NCBI RefSeq assembly: GCF_017896165.1
Contig: NZ_JAFCNB010000005.1
Coordinates: forward strand, 1 to 64,000
Direction of reading: 5' to 3'
DNA from: Microbispora oryzae
GTDB taxonomy: Bacteria > Actinomycetota > Actinomycetes > Streptosporangiales > Streptosporangiaceae
Length of the DNA stretch: 64,000 nt
A program made the position numbers and the translations under genes. Within the stretch, counting starts at the first letter, position 1, and every line of letters starts with the position of its first letter. The notes under the pieces were generated by a model, which was not told the DNA's origin, searched no databases, and worked only from the letters and a program-made list of their open reading frames with translations. Of this stretch, positions 46,481 to 60,495 are shown piece by piece.

Positions 46481-47282
46481 GTTCCGTCGCACAGCGTACA
46501 GCGCGGACAAAAGGGACGGAACCCGGCCCGCACTTTGGGGCGGGCGGACGAGGCGATTCTGTCGGTGCCGCCTGCGAGAGTCTCCCCGTGCCGACGTCAG
46601 ATCTCGCGTCCATCGCCGCCTTCTGGGACGCCGCAGCCGACACCTTCGACGACGAAGCCGATCACGGTCTCCGAGATCCCCGCATCCGGGAGGCGTGGGC
46701 CCGGCGGCTCGTCGAATGGCTTCCCGAAGCCCCGGCCGACATCCTCGATCTGGGCTGCGGCACCGGTTCTCTGACCCTGCTGCTCGCCGAGCTCGGACAC
46801 CGCCCCACCGGGGTGGACCTGTCGCCCCGGATGATCGACCAGGCCACGCGCAAGCTCACCGCGGCGGGCTTCCACGCCGACCTGGCCGTCGGCGACGCGA
46901 GTGATCCGCCCGTCACCGCGTACGACACCTTTGACGTGATCTTGGTACGGCACCTCGTGTGGACGCTGCCCCGTCCCGAAGAGGCGCTGGACCGCTGGCT
47001 CGGCCTGCTCAGGCCGCAGGGACGTCTCGTTCTCGTGGAGGGCCACTGGGACACCGCGGGCGACGACGGCTTCTACGTGCCAGACGCGGTGCCGCTGCCC
47101 TGGCTCGGCGGGGTCCCCGCCTCACGGCTGGTCGAGACGCTGGAGCCGCGGGCCCGGATCGTTCACATCGAACAGCTCACCGATCCCCTGCTGTGGGGCC
47201 GCCCGATCGACGACGAGAGATACGTCGTGATCGCCCGCCCGAAGGGTGCCGGAACGACGCCCGAGCCCGCGACTCCCCGTGG

Positions 47283-52305
<5,023 letters not shown>

Positions 52306-52330
52306 GACGCACACACCACCCATCTGTATT

Positions 52331-52343
52331 CGGCCGGAGGCCG
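52331..52343 (-). other. Small hairpin in the ispH-encapsulin spacer
   Basis: The spacer of 111 bases between ispH and the first encapsulin contains cggcc-gga-ggccg, a 5-bp stem with a 3-base loop, 26 bases upstream of the ATG at 52305. It may be a weak attenuator or RNA-processing element that changes the ratio of shell to precursor enzymes. I see no clear internal promoter. Confidence 0.35.
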
Positions 52344-52416
52344 TTCTACGGAAACGAGAGCCACCCGTGGCCGCGCACGACCGACGAAGGTGGACGAGCG
52401 AATCGACGAACCAGGC

Positions 52417-53358
52417 TCAGTCGAGCCAGGCCGACGAGCGAAGCTCGGGGGGCAGGGAGAAGGTCATGGTCTCCTCCGCGGTGGTGACCGGCCGCACGTC
52501 CGTGAAACCGGACGCGGCCAGCCGTTCGAGAAGCCCGGTGACGAGTTGCTCGGGGACGGAGGCGCCGGCGCTGACGCCGACGGTCTCCACCCCCTCCAGC
52601 CAGCGTTCTTGCAGGTCTCCGGCGTGGTCGACCAGGTGACCCGCGTCCGCGCCCGCGGCGATCGCCACCTCCACCAGGCGCCTGGAGTTGGAGGAGTTGG
52701 CCGAGCCGACCACCAGGACCAGTTCGCATTCGGGCGCGATGACGGCCACGGCCTCCTGCCGGTTCTGGCTGGCGTAACAGATGTCCTCGCTGGGCGGATC
52801 GATCAGGCCGGGATGGCGCTCGCGCAGCCGGGACACCGCCGCCATCGTGTCGCCGGCCGACAGGGTGGTCTGCGAGACCCAGCTCACCGGCCGGTCGTCC
52901 GGCAGCCGCAGGTCGTCGAGGCCGTCCGGATCGACCACCTGGATCCGCTCCGGAGCCTCGCCCCGCGTCCCCTCGACCTCCTCGTGCCCGGCGTGGCCGA
53001 TCAGGACGATCTCGTAGCCCGCCTCGGCGAACCGTACGGCCTCCTTGTGGACCTTGGTCACCAGCGGGCAGGTGGCGTCGATCGCGCGTAGTGCCCGGCG
53101 GTCCGCGTGCTCCCGTACGGCCGGCGCGACCCCGTGTGCGGAGAAGACCACGACCGCGCCGTCGGGGACCTCGTCGAGCTCCTCGACGAAGATCACGCCA
53201 CGCCGGGTGAGATCGTCCACCACGAAGGTGTTGTGCACGATCTGCTTGCGTACGTAAATCGGGGGGCCCTCGCGCCGGAGCACTTCCTCCACGGTGCGCA
53301 CGGCCCGCTCGACACCCGCGCAGTAGCCACGGGGAGCCGCCAGCAGGACACGTCCCAT
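52417..53358 (-). CDS. ispH: 4-hydroxy-3-methylbut-2-enyl diphosphate reductase
   Basis: A 313-residue Fe-S enzyme making IPP and DMAPP in the last step of the MEP pathway. The three cluster cysteines are present at 13 ([13 protein letters not shown]), 97 ([15 protein letters not shown]) and 194 ([11 protein letters not shown]). Other landmarks are [22 protein letters not shown] and [22 protein letters not shown] precedes the ATG. It starts 11 bases after the prenyl-synthase stop. In a terpene operon it probably is a dedicated extra copy boosting precursor supply; whether another ispH exists cannot be seen from this window. Confidence 0.96.
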   Translation of the reverse strand: MGRVLLAAPRGYCAGVERAVRTVEEVLRREGPPIYVRKQIVHNTFVVDDLTRRGVIFVEELDEVPDGAVVVFSAHGVAPAVREHADRRALRAIDATCPLVTKVHKEAVRFAEAGYEIVLIGHAGHEEVEGTRGEAPERIQVVDPDGLDDLRLPDDRPVSWVSQTTLSAGDTMAAVSRLRERHPGLIDPPSEDICYASQNRQEAVAVIAPECELVLVVGSANSSNSRRLVEVAIAAGADAGHLVDHAGDLQERWLEGVETVGVSAGASVPEQLVTGLLERLAASGFTDVRPVTTAEETMTFSLPPELRSSAWLD

Positions 53359-53369
53359 CGTCGCCCCTC

Positions 53370-54446
53370 CTACCGGACCCGGCGGGTCAACCGGCCGGCC
53401 AGCAGCGTCAACGCCTCACGGGCCTGACCGTCGAGGGCGTCGTCGCGGAGCGCGTCGAGCGCCCGCTCGACGCGCTGCTCGATGAGGGATTCGACGTGGG
53501 CGAGCGCCCCCGTCTCCACGATGATCTGCCTCAGCTCGGCCGCGTGCGGCTCGTCCAGCTCCGGATTGCCGTGCCACGTGCGGAGGTAGTCACGCTCCCG
53601 GCCGCCGGCCTCGGCGAGAGCCCGGGCGATCAGCACGGTCAGCTTTCCCTCGCGCAGGTCGGTGATGACCGGTTTGCCGGTCACCGCCGGGTCGCCGAAG
53701 ACGCCCAGGACGTCGTCGCGCAGCTGGAACGCCTCGCCGATCGGCAGGCCGAAGCGGGTGTAGGTCTCCAGCAGCCGCGGTGTGGCGCCCGCCAGCGCGC
53801 CGCCGATCTGCAGCGGCCGCTCCACCGTGTATTTGGCGGTCTTGTAGCGGGCCACCATGAGGGCCTGATCGGCGTCGGCGGCCTGGGCCGTGGACGCCAG
53901 GATGTCCAGGTACTGCCCGGAGATCACCTCTGACCGCATCCGGTTGAACAGGCCGCGTACCGTACGGGCCTTCGCGTCTTCGGCGCCGGCCTCGCACAGC
54001 AGCTCGTCGGCCCACGCCTGCGCGAGCACGCCCATGAGGACGGCGGCGCAGTGCCCGAACTCCTGACCGGCGGGCCGCCGGTCGGGCCGGGCGAGGCTGC
54101 GGTGCACCGTCGGGCGGCCTCTGCGCAGGTCGCTGCCGTCCATGATGTCGTCGTGGATGAGTAGACCGGCGTGGTAGAGCTCGAGTGCCGCGCCGGTGGT
54201 GATCGTGGGCTCCTCCCGCCCGTCTCCCCCGCCGGCGCCTCGCCACCCCCAGTAGCACAGGATCGGCCTGATGCGTTTACCGCCGTCCATCACGAACTGC
54301 CGGAGCAGCCGATGGCCTTCCGCGACGTCGGGGTCGGCGATGTGAGCGGGGTGATCGTCGAGAAACCGGCCCAGCCGGACGTCGATCTGCCCCCGCACCC
54401 GATCGATGATTTCGTCGATCAGTGTCTCCACGACCTCGGTCGTCAC
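53370..54446 (-). CDS. Polyprenyl diphosphate synthase (FPP/GGPP synthase family)
   Basis: A 358-residue all-helical trans-prenyltransferase. The first aspartate-rich motif is HDDIMDGS (DDIMD, residues 99-103) with RRGRPTVH just after; the second is [12 protein letters not shown] (244-252). It has the usual GGKRIRP substrate motif near residue 55. Residues just before the first motif (HAGLLI) are small or aliphatic, so chain length cannot be fixed by inspection. Geosmin synthase needs farnesyl diphosphate, so FPP is the expected product in this context. I set the start at GTG 54446, which has GAGGAGG upstream. It is the first gene of the operon, with an AT-rich promoter region before it. Confidence 0.92.
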   Translation of the reverse strand: MTTEVVETLIDEIIDRVRGQIDVRLGRFLDDHPAHIADPDVAEGHRLLRQFVMDGGKRIRPILCYWGWRGAGGGDGREEPTITTGAALELYHAGLLIHDDIMDGSDLRRGRPTVHRSLARPDRRPAGQEFGHCAAVLMGVLAQAWADELLCEAGAEDAKARTVRGLFNRMRSEVISGQYLDILASTAQAADADQALMVARYKTAKYTVERPLQIGGALAGATPRLLETYTRFGLPIGEAFQLRDDVLGVFGDPAVTGKPVITDLREGKLTVLIARALAEAGGRERDYLRTWHGNPELDEPHAAELRQIIVETGALAHVESLIEQRVERALDALRDDALDGQAREALTLLAGRLTRRVR

Positions 54447-54714
54447 GAACCCTCCTCGCCGACGAGCATCCTTCCCGGAAAAGAAACTACTCAAGGGATA
54501 CGAGAATTTGAATAGCCGTTCCGGAAATAGAAGATTGTCGTTTGTGTCGGGTTTGCGGGTGTCACATGACGAATGCCGCCGTAGCGGGACGAATTAATTA
54601 CGGCAACAATGGATATGTCGAATAATTCTTACGCGCCGGACGTGGCGAAAATAATAATTGCCGTTGGGATCGCGAGGATAGAGTCCTGAATTATGCGCCG
54701 ATGAACGGCGAGGG
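54447..54714 (-). promoter_or_regulatory. AT-rich upstream region of the geosmin/encapsulin operon
   Basis: This 268-base region has no credible gene. It stands out by A/T-rich words such as gacgaattaattacgg, cgaataattcttac and gcgaaaataataattgcc in a GC-rich genome. It should contain the operon promoter and is a natural target for Lsr2. I could not pick a single convincing -35/-10 pair. Confidence 0.55.
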
Positions 54715-55671
54715 CTACGCGGCGCCGGCCGCGCCCGCCGCCGGCCGCGCCTCCTCACGCCACCACGTCAGCGTGGCGCGCAGCCCGTCGTCCAGAGGGG
54801 TGGGACGCAGGCCGAAGGTCTCCTGGAAGTCCGTCGAGCCGAGCACGAACGGTTGATCGAACTGGTAGCGGACGTGCCTGATCTGGCCGATCATCGGGTT
54901 CGCCGGACCGATCAGGTTGAGCAGCCACTGCGGTATCGAACCCACCTTGGGCGCCGGCAGGCCCGCCAGCTCGCACACGCGCTCCGCCAGCCACCGGTAG
55001 CTCACGGCGGGCACGGTCGGGACGTGCCAGACCCGCCCGTACGCCCGTTCGTCCTCGCCCGCGACGGCGAGCGCGGCCACCACGTCGGGCACGTACGTCC
55101 AGCTGTGCGGCTGATCCGGGTCGCCGGTGAGCCGCACCGCCCGGCCGGCCAGGAGACGCGGCATGAACAGATCGCCCAGATGCGACTGGTCGCGGCAGCC
55201 GGGGCCGTAGTAGTCGGAGGCGCGCAGTTCGGTGACCCGCACCCGCCCGGCCTCGTGCGCGGCCAGGGCCTCGCGCCACATGGCCGCCCGCACCTCGGCC
55301 TTGGCGCTGGAGGGCGTCATCGGCGTGCGTTCGGTCATGGGCCCCGCGACCGGCCCGTACACGTAGAGGTTGCCGAGGATGACGTAGCGGGCTCCGGTGT
55401 CCTCGGCCGCGCCGAGCATGGCCGCGGCGATCGGCGGCCAGTCGGTGAGCCACTTGTGATAGGCGGGGTTGACGCAGTTGTAGAGTGCCTCGGCCCCCGT
55501 CGCGATGTCCGCGAGCCGCCGCCGGTCGGCGGCGTCCGTCGCGACCCTGCGCACCCCGGCGACGTCGGGCCCGCCCCCGGAGCGGCTGACGAGCACCACC
55601 TCGCGCCCTCGCCCGGCCAGCTCCCTGGCCAGCGCGGACCCGACCTGCCCCGCACCCACGACGACATGCAT
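54715..55671 (-). CDS. NAD(P)-dependent epimerase/dehydratase-like SDR
   Basis: A 318-residue extended short-chain dehydrogenase. The dinucleotide motif is VVVGAGQVGSALARELAGRG, then ILGNLYVYGPVAGPMTERTP, ASDYYGPGC, and SWTYVPDVVAALAVAGED, as in NAD-dependent epimerase/dehydratase family proteins. A classical YxxxK is not obvious, so activity may differ. AAGGAGCAGGTCA precedes the ATG. It diverges from the GNAT gene and has two copies of an AGAGCA-N-TGCTCT operator in its promoter region. The AT-rich region beyond its stop belongs to the geosmin operon, so the two units are separate. Confidence 0.85.
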   Translation of the reverse strand: MHVVVGAGQVGSALARELAGRGREVVLVSRSGGGPDVAGVRRVATDAADRRRLADIATGAEALYNCVNPAYHKWLTDWPPIAAAMLGAAEDTGARYVILGNLYVYGPVAGPMTERTPMTPSSAKAEVRAAMWREALAAHEAGRVRVTELRASDYYGPGCRDQSHLGDLFMPRLLAGRAVRLTGDPDQPHSWTYVPDVVAALAVAGEDERAYGRVWHVPTVPAVSYRWLAERVCELAGLPAPKVGSIPQWLLNLIGPANPMIGQIRHVRYQFDQPFVLGSTDFQETFGLRPTPLDDGLRATLTWWREEARPAAGAAGAA

Positions 55672-55713
55672 TGACCTGCTCCTTCACACTGATCCAGACC
55701 ATCGATCTCATCT

Positions 55714-55728
55714 GAGAGCAATGCTCTC
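55714..55728. promoter_or_regulatory. Operator 1, GAGAGCA-a-TGCTCTC
   Basis: A perfect 7-base inverted repeat around one base lies 43 bases upstream of the epimerase start. Its centre is 35 bases from the centre of the second copy. The pattern is typical of TetR-family operators. Confidence 0.6.
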
Positions 55729-55749
55729 TCACAGGCGTGGATGATGTCA

Positions 55750-55762
55750 AGAGCACTGCTCT
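55750..55762. promoter_or_regulatory. Operator 2, AGAGCA-c-TGCTCT
   Basis: The second copy of the operator is next to a tatatata stretch (55765-55771) that looks like a -10 element. It lies about 70 bases upstream of the GNAT start. Confidence 0.6.
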
Positions 55763-55831
55763 CGTATATATACACCGCTCCAACCGGCGCTCGGTTGTAC
55801 ATCGCGGTCGCCGTGCAGTAGCAATGGGTCG

Positions 55832-56359
55832 GTGATACGCGGCGACAAGATCGGGCTCCGGGCCCGGCACCAGACGGATGTTCCCGTTCTTCACGCGGAG
55901 CTCTACGACGACGTGGCGACCCGGTCTCGCGCCGACTCCCGCCCGTGGCGGCCGATAACGCCGGGGTCGGGCCACTCTCCCTACGAGGTGACCGAGCCGC
56001 GGGACGACGCGGCGTGCTTCTCGGTGGTGGAGCTGGATTCGCAGGCACTGGCCGGTGAGGCCCTGCTCTGGGGCATCGACTCACACAACAGGACCGCTCA
56101 CCTGGGCATCTCGCTGATCCCCGCGTTCCGCGGTCGCGGGCTCGGCTCCGACGTCGTCCGGGCGCTGTGCGAGTACGGCTTCGCGGTGCGCGGAATGCAG
56201 CGGCTGCAGGTGGAGACCCTGGCGGACAACATCGCCATGATCACGGCGGCGACGAGGGCGGGCTTCACGATCGAGGGCACGCTACGGCGGTCGGCCTGGG
56301 TCTACGGCACGTTCGCCGACGAGGTCGTCCTCGGCCTCCTCGCCCACGAATGGAGATGA
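55832..56359 (+). CDS. GNAT-family N-acetyltransferase (RimJ/RimL type)
   Basis: A 175-residue acetyltransferase: IGLRARHQTDVPVL at the start, AHLGISLIPAFRGRGLGSDVVRALCEYGF (acetyl-CoA loop RGRGLG), VETLADNIAMITAATRAGFTIEGTLRR and WVYGTFADEVVLGLLAHEW, the standard RimJ/RimL-like pattern. The target (protein N terminus or small molecule) is unknown. The start is GTG with a weak ribosome site. It diverges from the epimerase gene across the twin operators. Confidence 0.88.
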   Translation: MIRGDKIGLRARHQTDVPVLHAELYDDVATRSRADSRPWRPITPGSGHSPYEVTEPRDDAACFSVVELDSQALAGEALLWGIDSHNRTAHLGISLIPAFRGRGLGSDVVRALCEYGFAVRGMQRLQVETLADNIAMITAATRAGFTIEGTLRRSAWVYGTFADEVVLGLLAHEWR

Positions 56360-56402
56360 GAGACGCGGCCCGTCCATGGGCGACACGTCGGGCGCGGCTC
56401 CC

Positions 56403-56819
56403 CTATGGGCAGCGGAGCCACATGACCAGGGGATAGGAACCACCGCCGGGGACGTCGACCCACCGGTATCCCGCTTGCACGCGGGCCCCCTGGCTTCGGT
56501 TCATCCCGTCGGACGGATCCTTGTCCCACAGGCACGCCGGTCGGCCCCCCTGATGCCAGATACCGTTCCGATCACTCCACGCCACCGTCGCGGGGACAAG
56601 GGCAGCCGGACCTTTGTCGGCCTGGAAGGTGCCGCCCACCCCCGGCCCGTCCAGCATGGCGTACCCCTCGGCCAGTGTCAGGCGTACGCCGCCGAGCCGC
56701 AGCTGAACGGCCATGAAGCCACCTATGACCAGAGCGACGCCGAGCACGACAAGGGCCATACCCACGGAGAGGGTGACCCGGAATGTCAGTAGACGGCGTA
56801 TGCGCCGATTGAGGGACAT
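56403..56819 (-). CDS. Single-pass membrane protein, hypothetical
   Basis: A 138-residue protein with one membrane helix (TLSVGMALVVLGVALVIGGFMAV, about residues 13-35) after a basic MSLNRRIRRLL head. The extracytoplasmic part contains two cysteines (PACLWD and WLRCP at the extreme C terminus), possibly a disulfide. I do not recognise a family. I chose the ATG at 56819 because it places the basic head directly before the helix; its ribosome site is poor. It converges with the GNAT gene. Confidence 0.55.
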   Translation of the reverse strand: MSLNRRIRRLLTFRVTLSVGMALVVLGVALVIGGFMAVQLRLGGVRLTLAEGYAMLDGPGVGGTFQADKGPAALVPATVAWSDRNGIWHQGGRPACLWDKDPSDGMNRSQGARVQAGYRWVDVPGGGSYPLVMWLRCP

Positions 56820-56951
56820 GGGAGAACAGTAGGGGAAAAGCTCGATATTGGGGATTACTTGCGGCGCCCTCCCGCGCATAGCCCATCGAATCGAACTCTG
56901 TGGAAGAACGCCGTGGAAGAACGCCGTGATCCCGAACGCGTGGAATCGGAT

Positions 56952-57644
56952 TCAGCCGGCGGCTCGGGCGCGGCCGACGATTTGCCCGCGGTCCGAATCG
57001 GGGAAACGGTCCAGCATTTCGCGCAACTCGCCGGCGCCGACGTTTGCGCCGAATGGCTCAGTTCCGGGCTCCAGCCGCACGCCCTCCGCGAGGGGACCGG
57101 CGACGACGGGGTCGAAGCCGAGCGCATCGACGAGGGTCGAGACCACGGCGAGGTCGTCCGGATCGTCGCCCGCGATCGCGATCGCCGAGCGCCCCGGCTC
57201 CCCCGCCGGTCGGGCGCCGTCCTCGAGATCGTGGTAGCCCATGTGATTGAACGCCTTGACCACGTGAGAGCCGGGCAGGAACTCCTGGACGGTCTCGCTG
57301 GAGGAGGTGCGCGGATCCGTCAGATCGTCGCGGATCCCGTCGACCTCCCACCAGTAGTTCATCGCGTCGATGACGAGCTTGCCCCGCAGCGCCTCCACGG
57401 GGACGGTGCGGTATTTGCCGAGCGGGAGGGCCAGAATCACGATGTCGGCGCCGGCGGCCGCCTCTGTGGCGGTCGTCGCGACCGCGCCGGGCGTGAGGAC
57501 CGCCACCGTGAGGGCGATCTTGGCGGGATCGCCCGATCCGGCGATGAGCACCCGGTAGCCGGCGGCCACGGCGAGCCGTGCGAGCACGGTGCCGACCTTC
57601 CCCGCGCCCAGGATGCCGATGGTGCGGACGTCCGCGGTGTTCAT
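56952..57644 (-). CDS. NADPH:F420 reductase-like NAD(P)-binding protein
   Basis: A 230-residue Rossmann protein: [34 protein letters not shown], then [53 protein letters not shown] and [10 protein letters not shown]. It matches the F420-dependent NADP oxidoreductase / NADP-oxidoreductase-coenzyme-F420-dependent family. In archaea and actinobacteria such enzymes pass hydride between NADPH and coenzyme F420. It follows the two luciferase-like oxidoreductases on the same strand with an 18-base gap, which fits a reductant-supply role. Confidence 0.8.
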   Translation of the reverse strand: MNTADVRTIGILGAGKVGTVLARLAVAAGYRVLIAGSGDPAKIALTVAVLTPGAVATTATEAAAGADIVILALPLGKYRTVPVEALRGKLVIDAMNYWWEVDGIRDDLTDPRTSSSETVQEFLPGSHVVKAFNHMGYHDLEDGARPAGEPGRSAIAIAGDDPDDLAVVSTLVDALGFDPVVAGPLAEGVRLEPGTEPFGANVGAGELREMLDRFPDSDRGQIVGRARAAG

Positions 57645-57662
57645 GTCGTCTCCGTTCAGTGA

Positions 57663-58694
57663 TCAGCCGGCGAGGATGTCGCGGACCATCGGGACGACCT
57701 TCGTGCCGTAGAGCTCGACGGCACGGAGGCGCGCGCTGGTGGGGAGCGCCCCCGTACTGTAGATGAGGTCGAACCGGCCGACGCCAAGAGTCCGGACGGC
57801 GTTGGCGATCTTGCGGGCGACGGTCTCGGGCGAGCCGACGTAGAGGGAGCCGTGCTCGATCTCGGCGTCGTACTCCTGCCGGCGGATCGGCGGCCAGCCG
57901 CGCAGTGCGCCGATCCGGTCGCGCAGGACGCGGTAACGCGGCCAGAACACCTCGCGGGCCTCCTCGTCCGTCTCCGCGACGAAGCCGGGCGAGTGCATCC
58001 CGACCGGATGGGCGGTCGTGCCGAACTCCCCGGCGGCGCGCCGGTAGAGCTCGATGTACGGGGCGAAGCGCTCGGGTGAGCCGCCGATGATGGCGAGCAT
58101 GAGCGGAAGCCCGTAGTGAGCGGTGCGGACGACCGACTGGGGCGAGCCGCCGACGCCGACCCAGGTGGTCAGACGCCCGGACTCCGTCTTGGGGAAGACG
58201 TCGGCGTCGTCGAGCGGAGGCCGGACCGTACCGCTCCAGGTGACCGGTTTCTCGTCGAGCAGCCGCGCGAAGAGCTCGATCTTCTCCTCGAACAACACGT
58301 CGTAGTCGCGCAGGTCGTAGCCGAAGAGCGGGAACGACTCCGTGAACGAGCCGCGTCCGAGGATGACCTCGGCCCGGCCGTGCGACAGGGCGTCGACGGT
58401 CGCGAAGCGCTGGAACACGCGGACCGGGTCGTCCGAGCTCAGCACGGTCACGCCCGACGCGAGCCGGATGCGGGAGGTCCGCGTGGCGATGCCGGCGAGC
58501 ACGGTCTCCGGGGTTGAGATCGAGTATTCGGGGCGGTGATGCTCGCCGAGGGCGATGACGTCGACGCCGAGTTCGTCCGCGAGGACGGCCTCGTCGAGGA
58601 CCTGCCGGATGGCCGCGGCGTGGGACACGGGCTCGCCGGAACCGTCCACCGGCACGTCGCCGAACGTGTCCAGACCGAACTCGAGATCAGACAT
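57663..58694 (-). CDS. LLM-class (luciferase-like) flavin- or F420-dependent oxidoreductase, copy 1
   Basis: A 343-residue TIM-barrel enzyme of the bacterial luciferase superfamily: LEFGLDTFGDVPVD, DVIALGEHHRPEYSISTPETVLAGIATRTSRIRLASGVTVLSSDDPVRVFQRFATVDALSHGRAEVILGRGSF-type core, and WVGVGGSPQSVVRTAHYGLPLMLAIIGG. It may use F420 or FMNH2; sequence alone does not decide. It overlaps the next copy by 8 bases and is followed by the F420-reductase-like gene. Confidence 0.9.
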   Translation of the reverse strand: MSDLEFGLDTFGDVPVDGSGEPVSHAAAIRQVLDEAVLADELGVDVIALGEHHRPEYSISTPETVLAGIATRTSRIRLASGVTVLSSDDPVRVFQRFATVDALSHGRAEVILGRGSFTESFPLFGYDLRDYDVLFEEKIELFARLLDEKPVTWSGTVRPPLDDADVFPKTESGRLTTWVGVGGSPQSVVRTAHYGLPLMLAIIGGSPERFAPYIELYRRAAGEFGTTAHPVGMHSPGFVAETDEEAREVFWPRYRVLRDRIGALRGWPPIRRQEYDAEIEHGSLYVGSPETVARKIANAVRTLGVGRFDLIYSTGALPTSARLRAVELYGTKVVPMVRDILAG

Positions 58695-59736
58695 TGGCGG
58701 GCTCCTTTGTGATCAGTTCCCGGACGCGCGGGGCGACCTCGCGGCCGAACAACTCGATCGAACGGGCACGGGCTTCGCGGGGCAGATGCATGACGTCGTA
58801 TTTGAGGTCGAAGCGGCTCAACCTCAGGTCCCGGGCCACGGTCGCGATCTTCCGGGCGACGGTCTCCGGTGAGCCGACGAAGAGCGCCCCGCGCTCGATC
58901 TCGGCTTCGTATCGTTCGCGGTTGGGCTTGTAGAAGCCGCGTTCGCTCGCCAACCGGCTCATAACGGGCTCCCAGTACTGCCACCAGGTCTCGGTCGCCT
59001 CCTCGTCCGTCTCCGCGACGAGGCCGAGCGAGTGCTGCCCGACGGGCTGCGCCCGGTGCCCGGACGCTTCGAGCGCCCGGTGGTAGAGGTCGACGTGACC
59101 GGCGAAGCGCTGGGGGCGGCCCCCGATGATGGCCAGCATGAGTGGCAGGCCGTAGTGGGCGGCGCGGAGCACGGAGTTGGGACTTCCGCCCACGCCGATC
59201 CAGGTCGGGATGCCGCCCGGCCGCATCCGGGGTCGCAGGCGCTGTTCGACCAGCGGCGTACGGACCGTCCCCGACCAGGTCACCGTCTCCTCTCGCTGGA
59301 GGCGCATGAAGAGGTCGAGCTTCTCCTCGAACAACCGCTCGTAGTCTGCGACGTCGTAGCCGAACAACGTGAAGGATTCGGTCACCGATGCCCGGCCGAG
59401 CACCACCTGGGCGCGGCCGTTCGAGACGGCGTCGAGAGTGGAGAACTCGTGGTAGAGCCGCACCGGGTCGTTCGTGCTCAGCACGGTTACCGAGGTGCCC
59501 AGCCGGATGCGTTCGGTCGCGGCGGCGATCGCGGCGAGCAGCACCGGGGTGGCGGTGTCGTTGTGCCCCTCGCGGTAGTGCTCGCCGACGCTGAACACGT
59601 CGATCCCGGCCGATTCGGCGAGCCTCGCCTCCTCGGCGATCAGCCTGACCGTCTCGGCGTCGCTCAGTACTCGGCCCCGGTCGGTCGCGACCTCCCCGAA
59701 GGAGTTGAGCCCGAGTTCGAAGGCTCTGGCCGTCAT
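58687..59736 (-). CDS. LLM-class flavin- or F420-dependent oxidoreductase, copy 2
   Basis: A 349-residue paralogue of the neighbouring gene with the same landmarks (FELGLNSFGEV, SVGEHYREGHNDTATPVLLAAIAAAT, IRLGTSVTVLSTNDPVRLYHEF, WIGVGGSPNSVLRAAHYGLPLMLAIIGGRP). The ATG at 59736 follows AGGAGCACACC. It is first in the three-gene unit. Two TTGAC-type palindromes lie just upstream, between this gene and the divergent MarR gene. Confidence 0.9.
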   Translation of the reverse strand: MTARAFELGLNSFGEVATDRGRVLSDAETVRLIAEEARLAESAGIDVFSVGEHYREGHNDTATPVLLAAIAAATERIRLGTSVTVLSTNDPVRLYHEFSTLDAVSNGRAQVVLGRASVTESFTLFGYDVADYERLFEEKLDLFMRLQREETVTWSGTVRTPLVEQRLRPRMRPGGIPTWIGVGGSPNSVLRAAHYGLPLMLAIIGGRPQRFAGHVDLYHRALEASGHRAQPVGQHSLGLVAETDEEATETWWQYWEPVMSRLASERGFYKPNRERYEAEIERGALFVGSPETVARKIATVARDLRLSRFDLKYDVMHLPREARARSIELFGREVAPRVRELITKEPANV

Positions 59737-59790
59737 GGTGTGCTCCTGTCCTGCTTCCGGGAGGCCCGTCACTCCCCGAAGGTCATTTAA

Positions 59791-59802
59791 TTGACGCGTC
59801 AA
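59791..59802. promoter_or_regulatory. MarR operator 1, TTGACGCGTCAA
   Basis: A 12-bp perfect palindrome in the 107-base divergent region between the LLM gene and the MarR gene. It lies 55 bases upstream of the LLM start and is probably the repressor site for both promoters. Confidence 0.7.
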
Positions 59803-59817
59803 CAACGTATCATATGG

Positions 59818-59829
59818 TTGACACATCAA
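59818..59829. promoter_or_regulatory. MarR operator 2, TTGACACATCAA
   Basis: A near-palindrome with the same TTGA/TCAA half-sites, 27 bases from operator 1 and directly before the MarR ribosome site. Twin operators of this type are typical of MarR autoregulation. Confidence 0.6.
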
Positions 59830-59843
59830 TCAGGAGGCGCCGG

Positions 59844-60353
59844 ATGGTGGAAGACACAGGTCAGCGACGCAGGGGACTGCCGACCATCGAGGAGCTGCGG
59901 ATATGGCGCGACTTCATCGAGACGACGGAGTCGCTCCGGGCGCGGCTCACGTCGCGCCTGCAGAGAGAGTCCGAACTGTCGGCGGGCGACTACGCCGTGC
60001 TCCTCGCGCTGAACGACGCGGAGAAGCGCCGGCTCCGTTCCTCCGAGCTGGCCGCGACGATCGGATGGGAGCGCAGCCGGCTCTCGCACCATCTGGGCCG
60101 CATGGAGCGGCGCGGCCTGGTCCGCCGCGAGGAGTGCGCCACCGACAGCCGGGGCGCCGAAGTCGCGCTCACCGCCGAGGGAGCCGAGGCGTTCCGGCGC
60201 GCCTCGATTCCGCATCTGCGCGCGGTACGCGAACTGTTCGTGGACGCGCTCACGCCCGATCAGCTCGCCGTGGCGGGCGAGATCGCCGCGGCGCTCCGCA
60301 CCCGCCTCGCGGCACCACACGACGAAGGCTCTCGAAACGGCACGCGCGCTTGA
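59844..60353 (+). CDS. MarR-family transcriptional regulator (controls the LLM/F420 unit)
   Basis: A 169-residue winged-helix protein: LSAGDYAVLLALNDAEKRRLRSSELAATIGWERSRLSHHLGRMERRGLVRREECATDSRGAEVALTAEG-type MarR core, with recognition helix ERSRLSHHLGRMERRG and wing DSRG. I chose the ATG at 59844 because AGGAGG lies 6 bases upstream; the ATG at 59814 would place the protein start inside operator 2. It diverges from the LLM genes and most likely represses them and itself until a phenolic or oxidised ligand binds. Confidence 0.92.
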   Translation: MVEDTGQRRRGLPTIEELRIWRDFIETTESLRARLTSRLQRESELSAGDYAVLLALNDAEKRRLRSSELAATIGWERSRLSHHLGRMERRGLVRREECATDSRGAEVALTAEGAEAFRRASIPHLRAVRELFVDALTPDQLAVAGEIAAALRTRLAAPHDEGSRNGTRA

Positions 60354-60495
60354 TCCCGATGCCGAGGGCACGCACCCGCGTCATCCACCTACAGCCATGC
60401 CGCGGCCGCCGCGAGGAGCCACGACGGACCGCGGAGTCGCTTCGCCGACGCCACCGTGGTCTGGCAGAGCAGGGCGAACCGGCGCGGGCGGTGCC

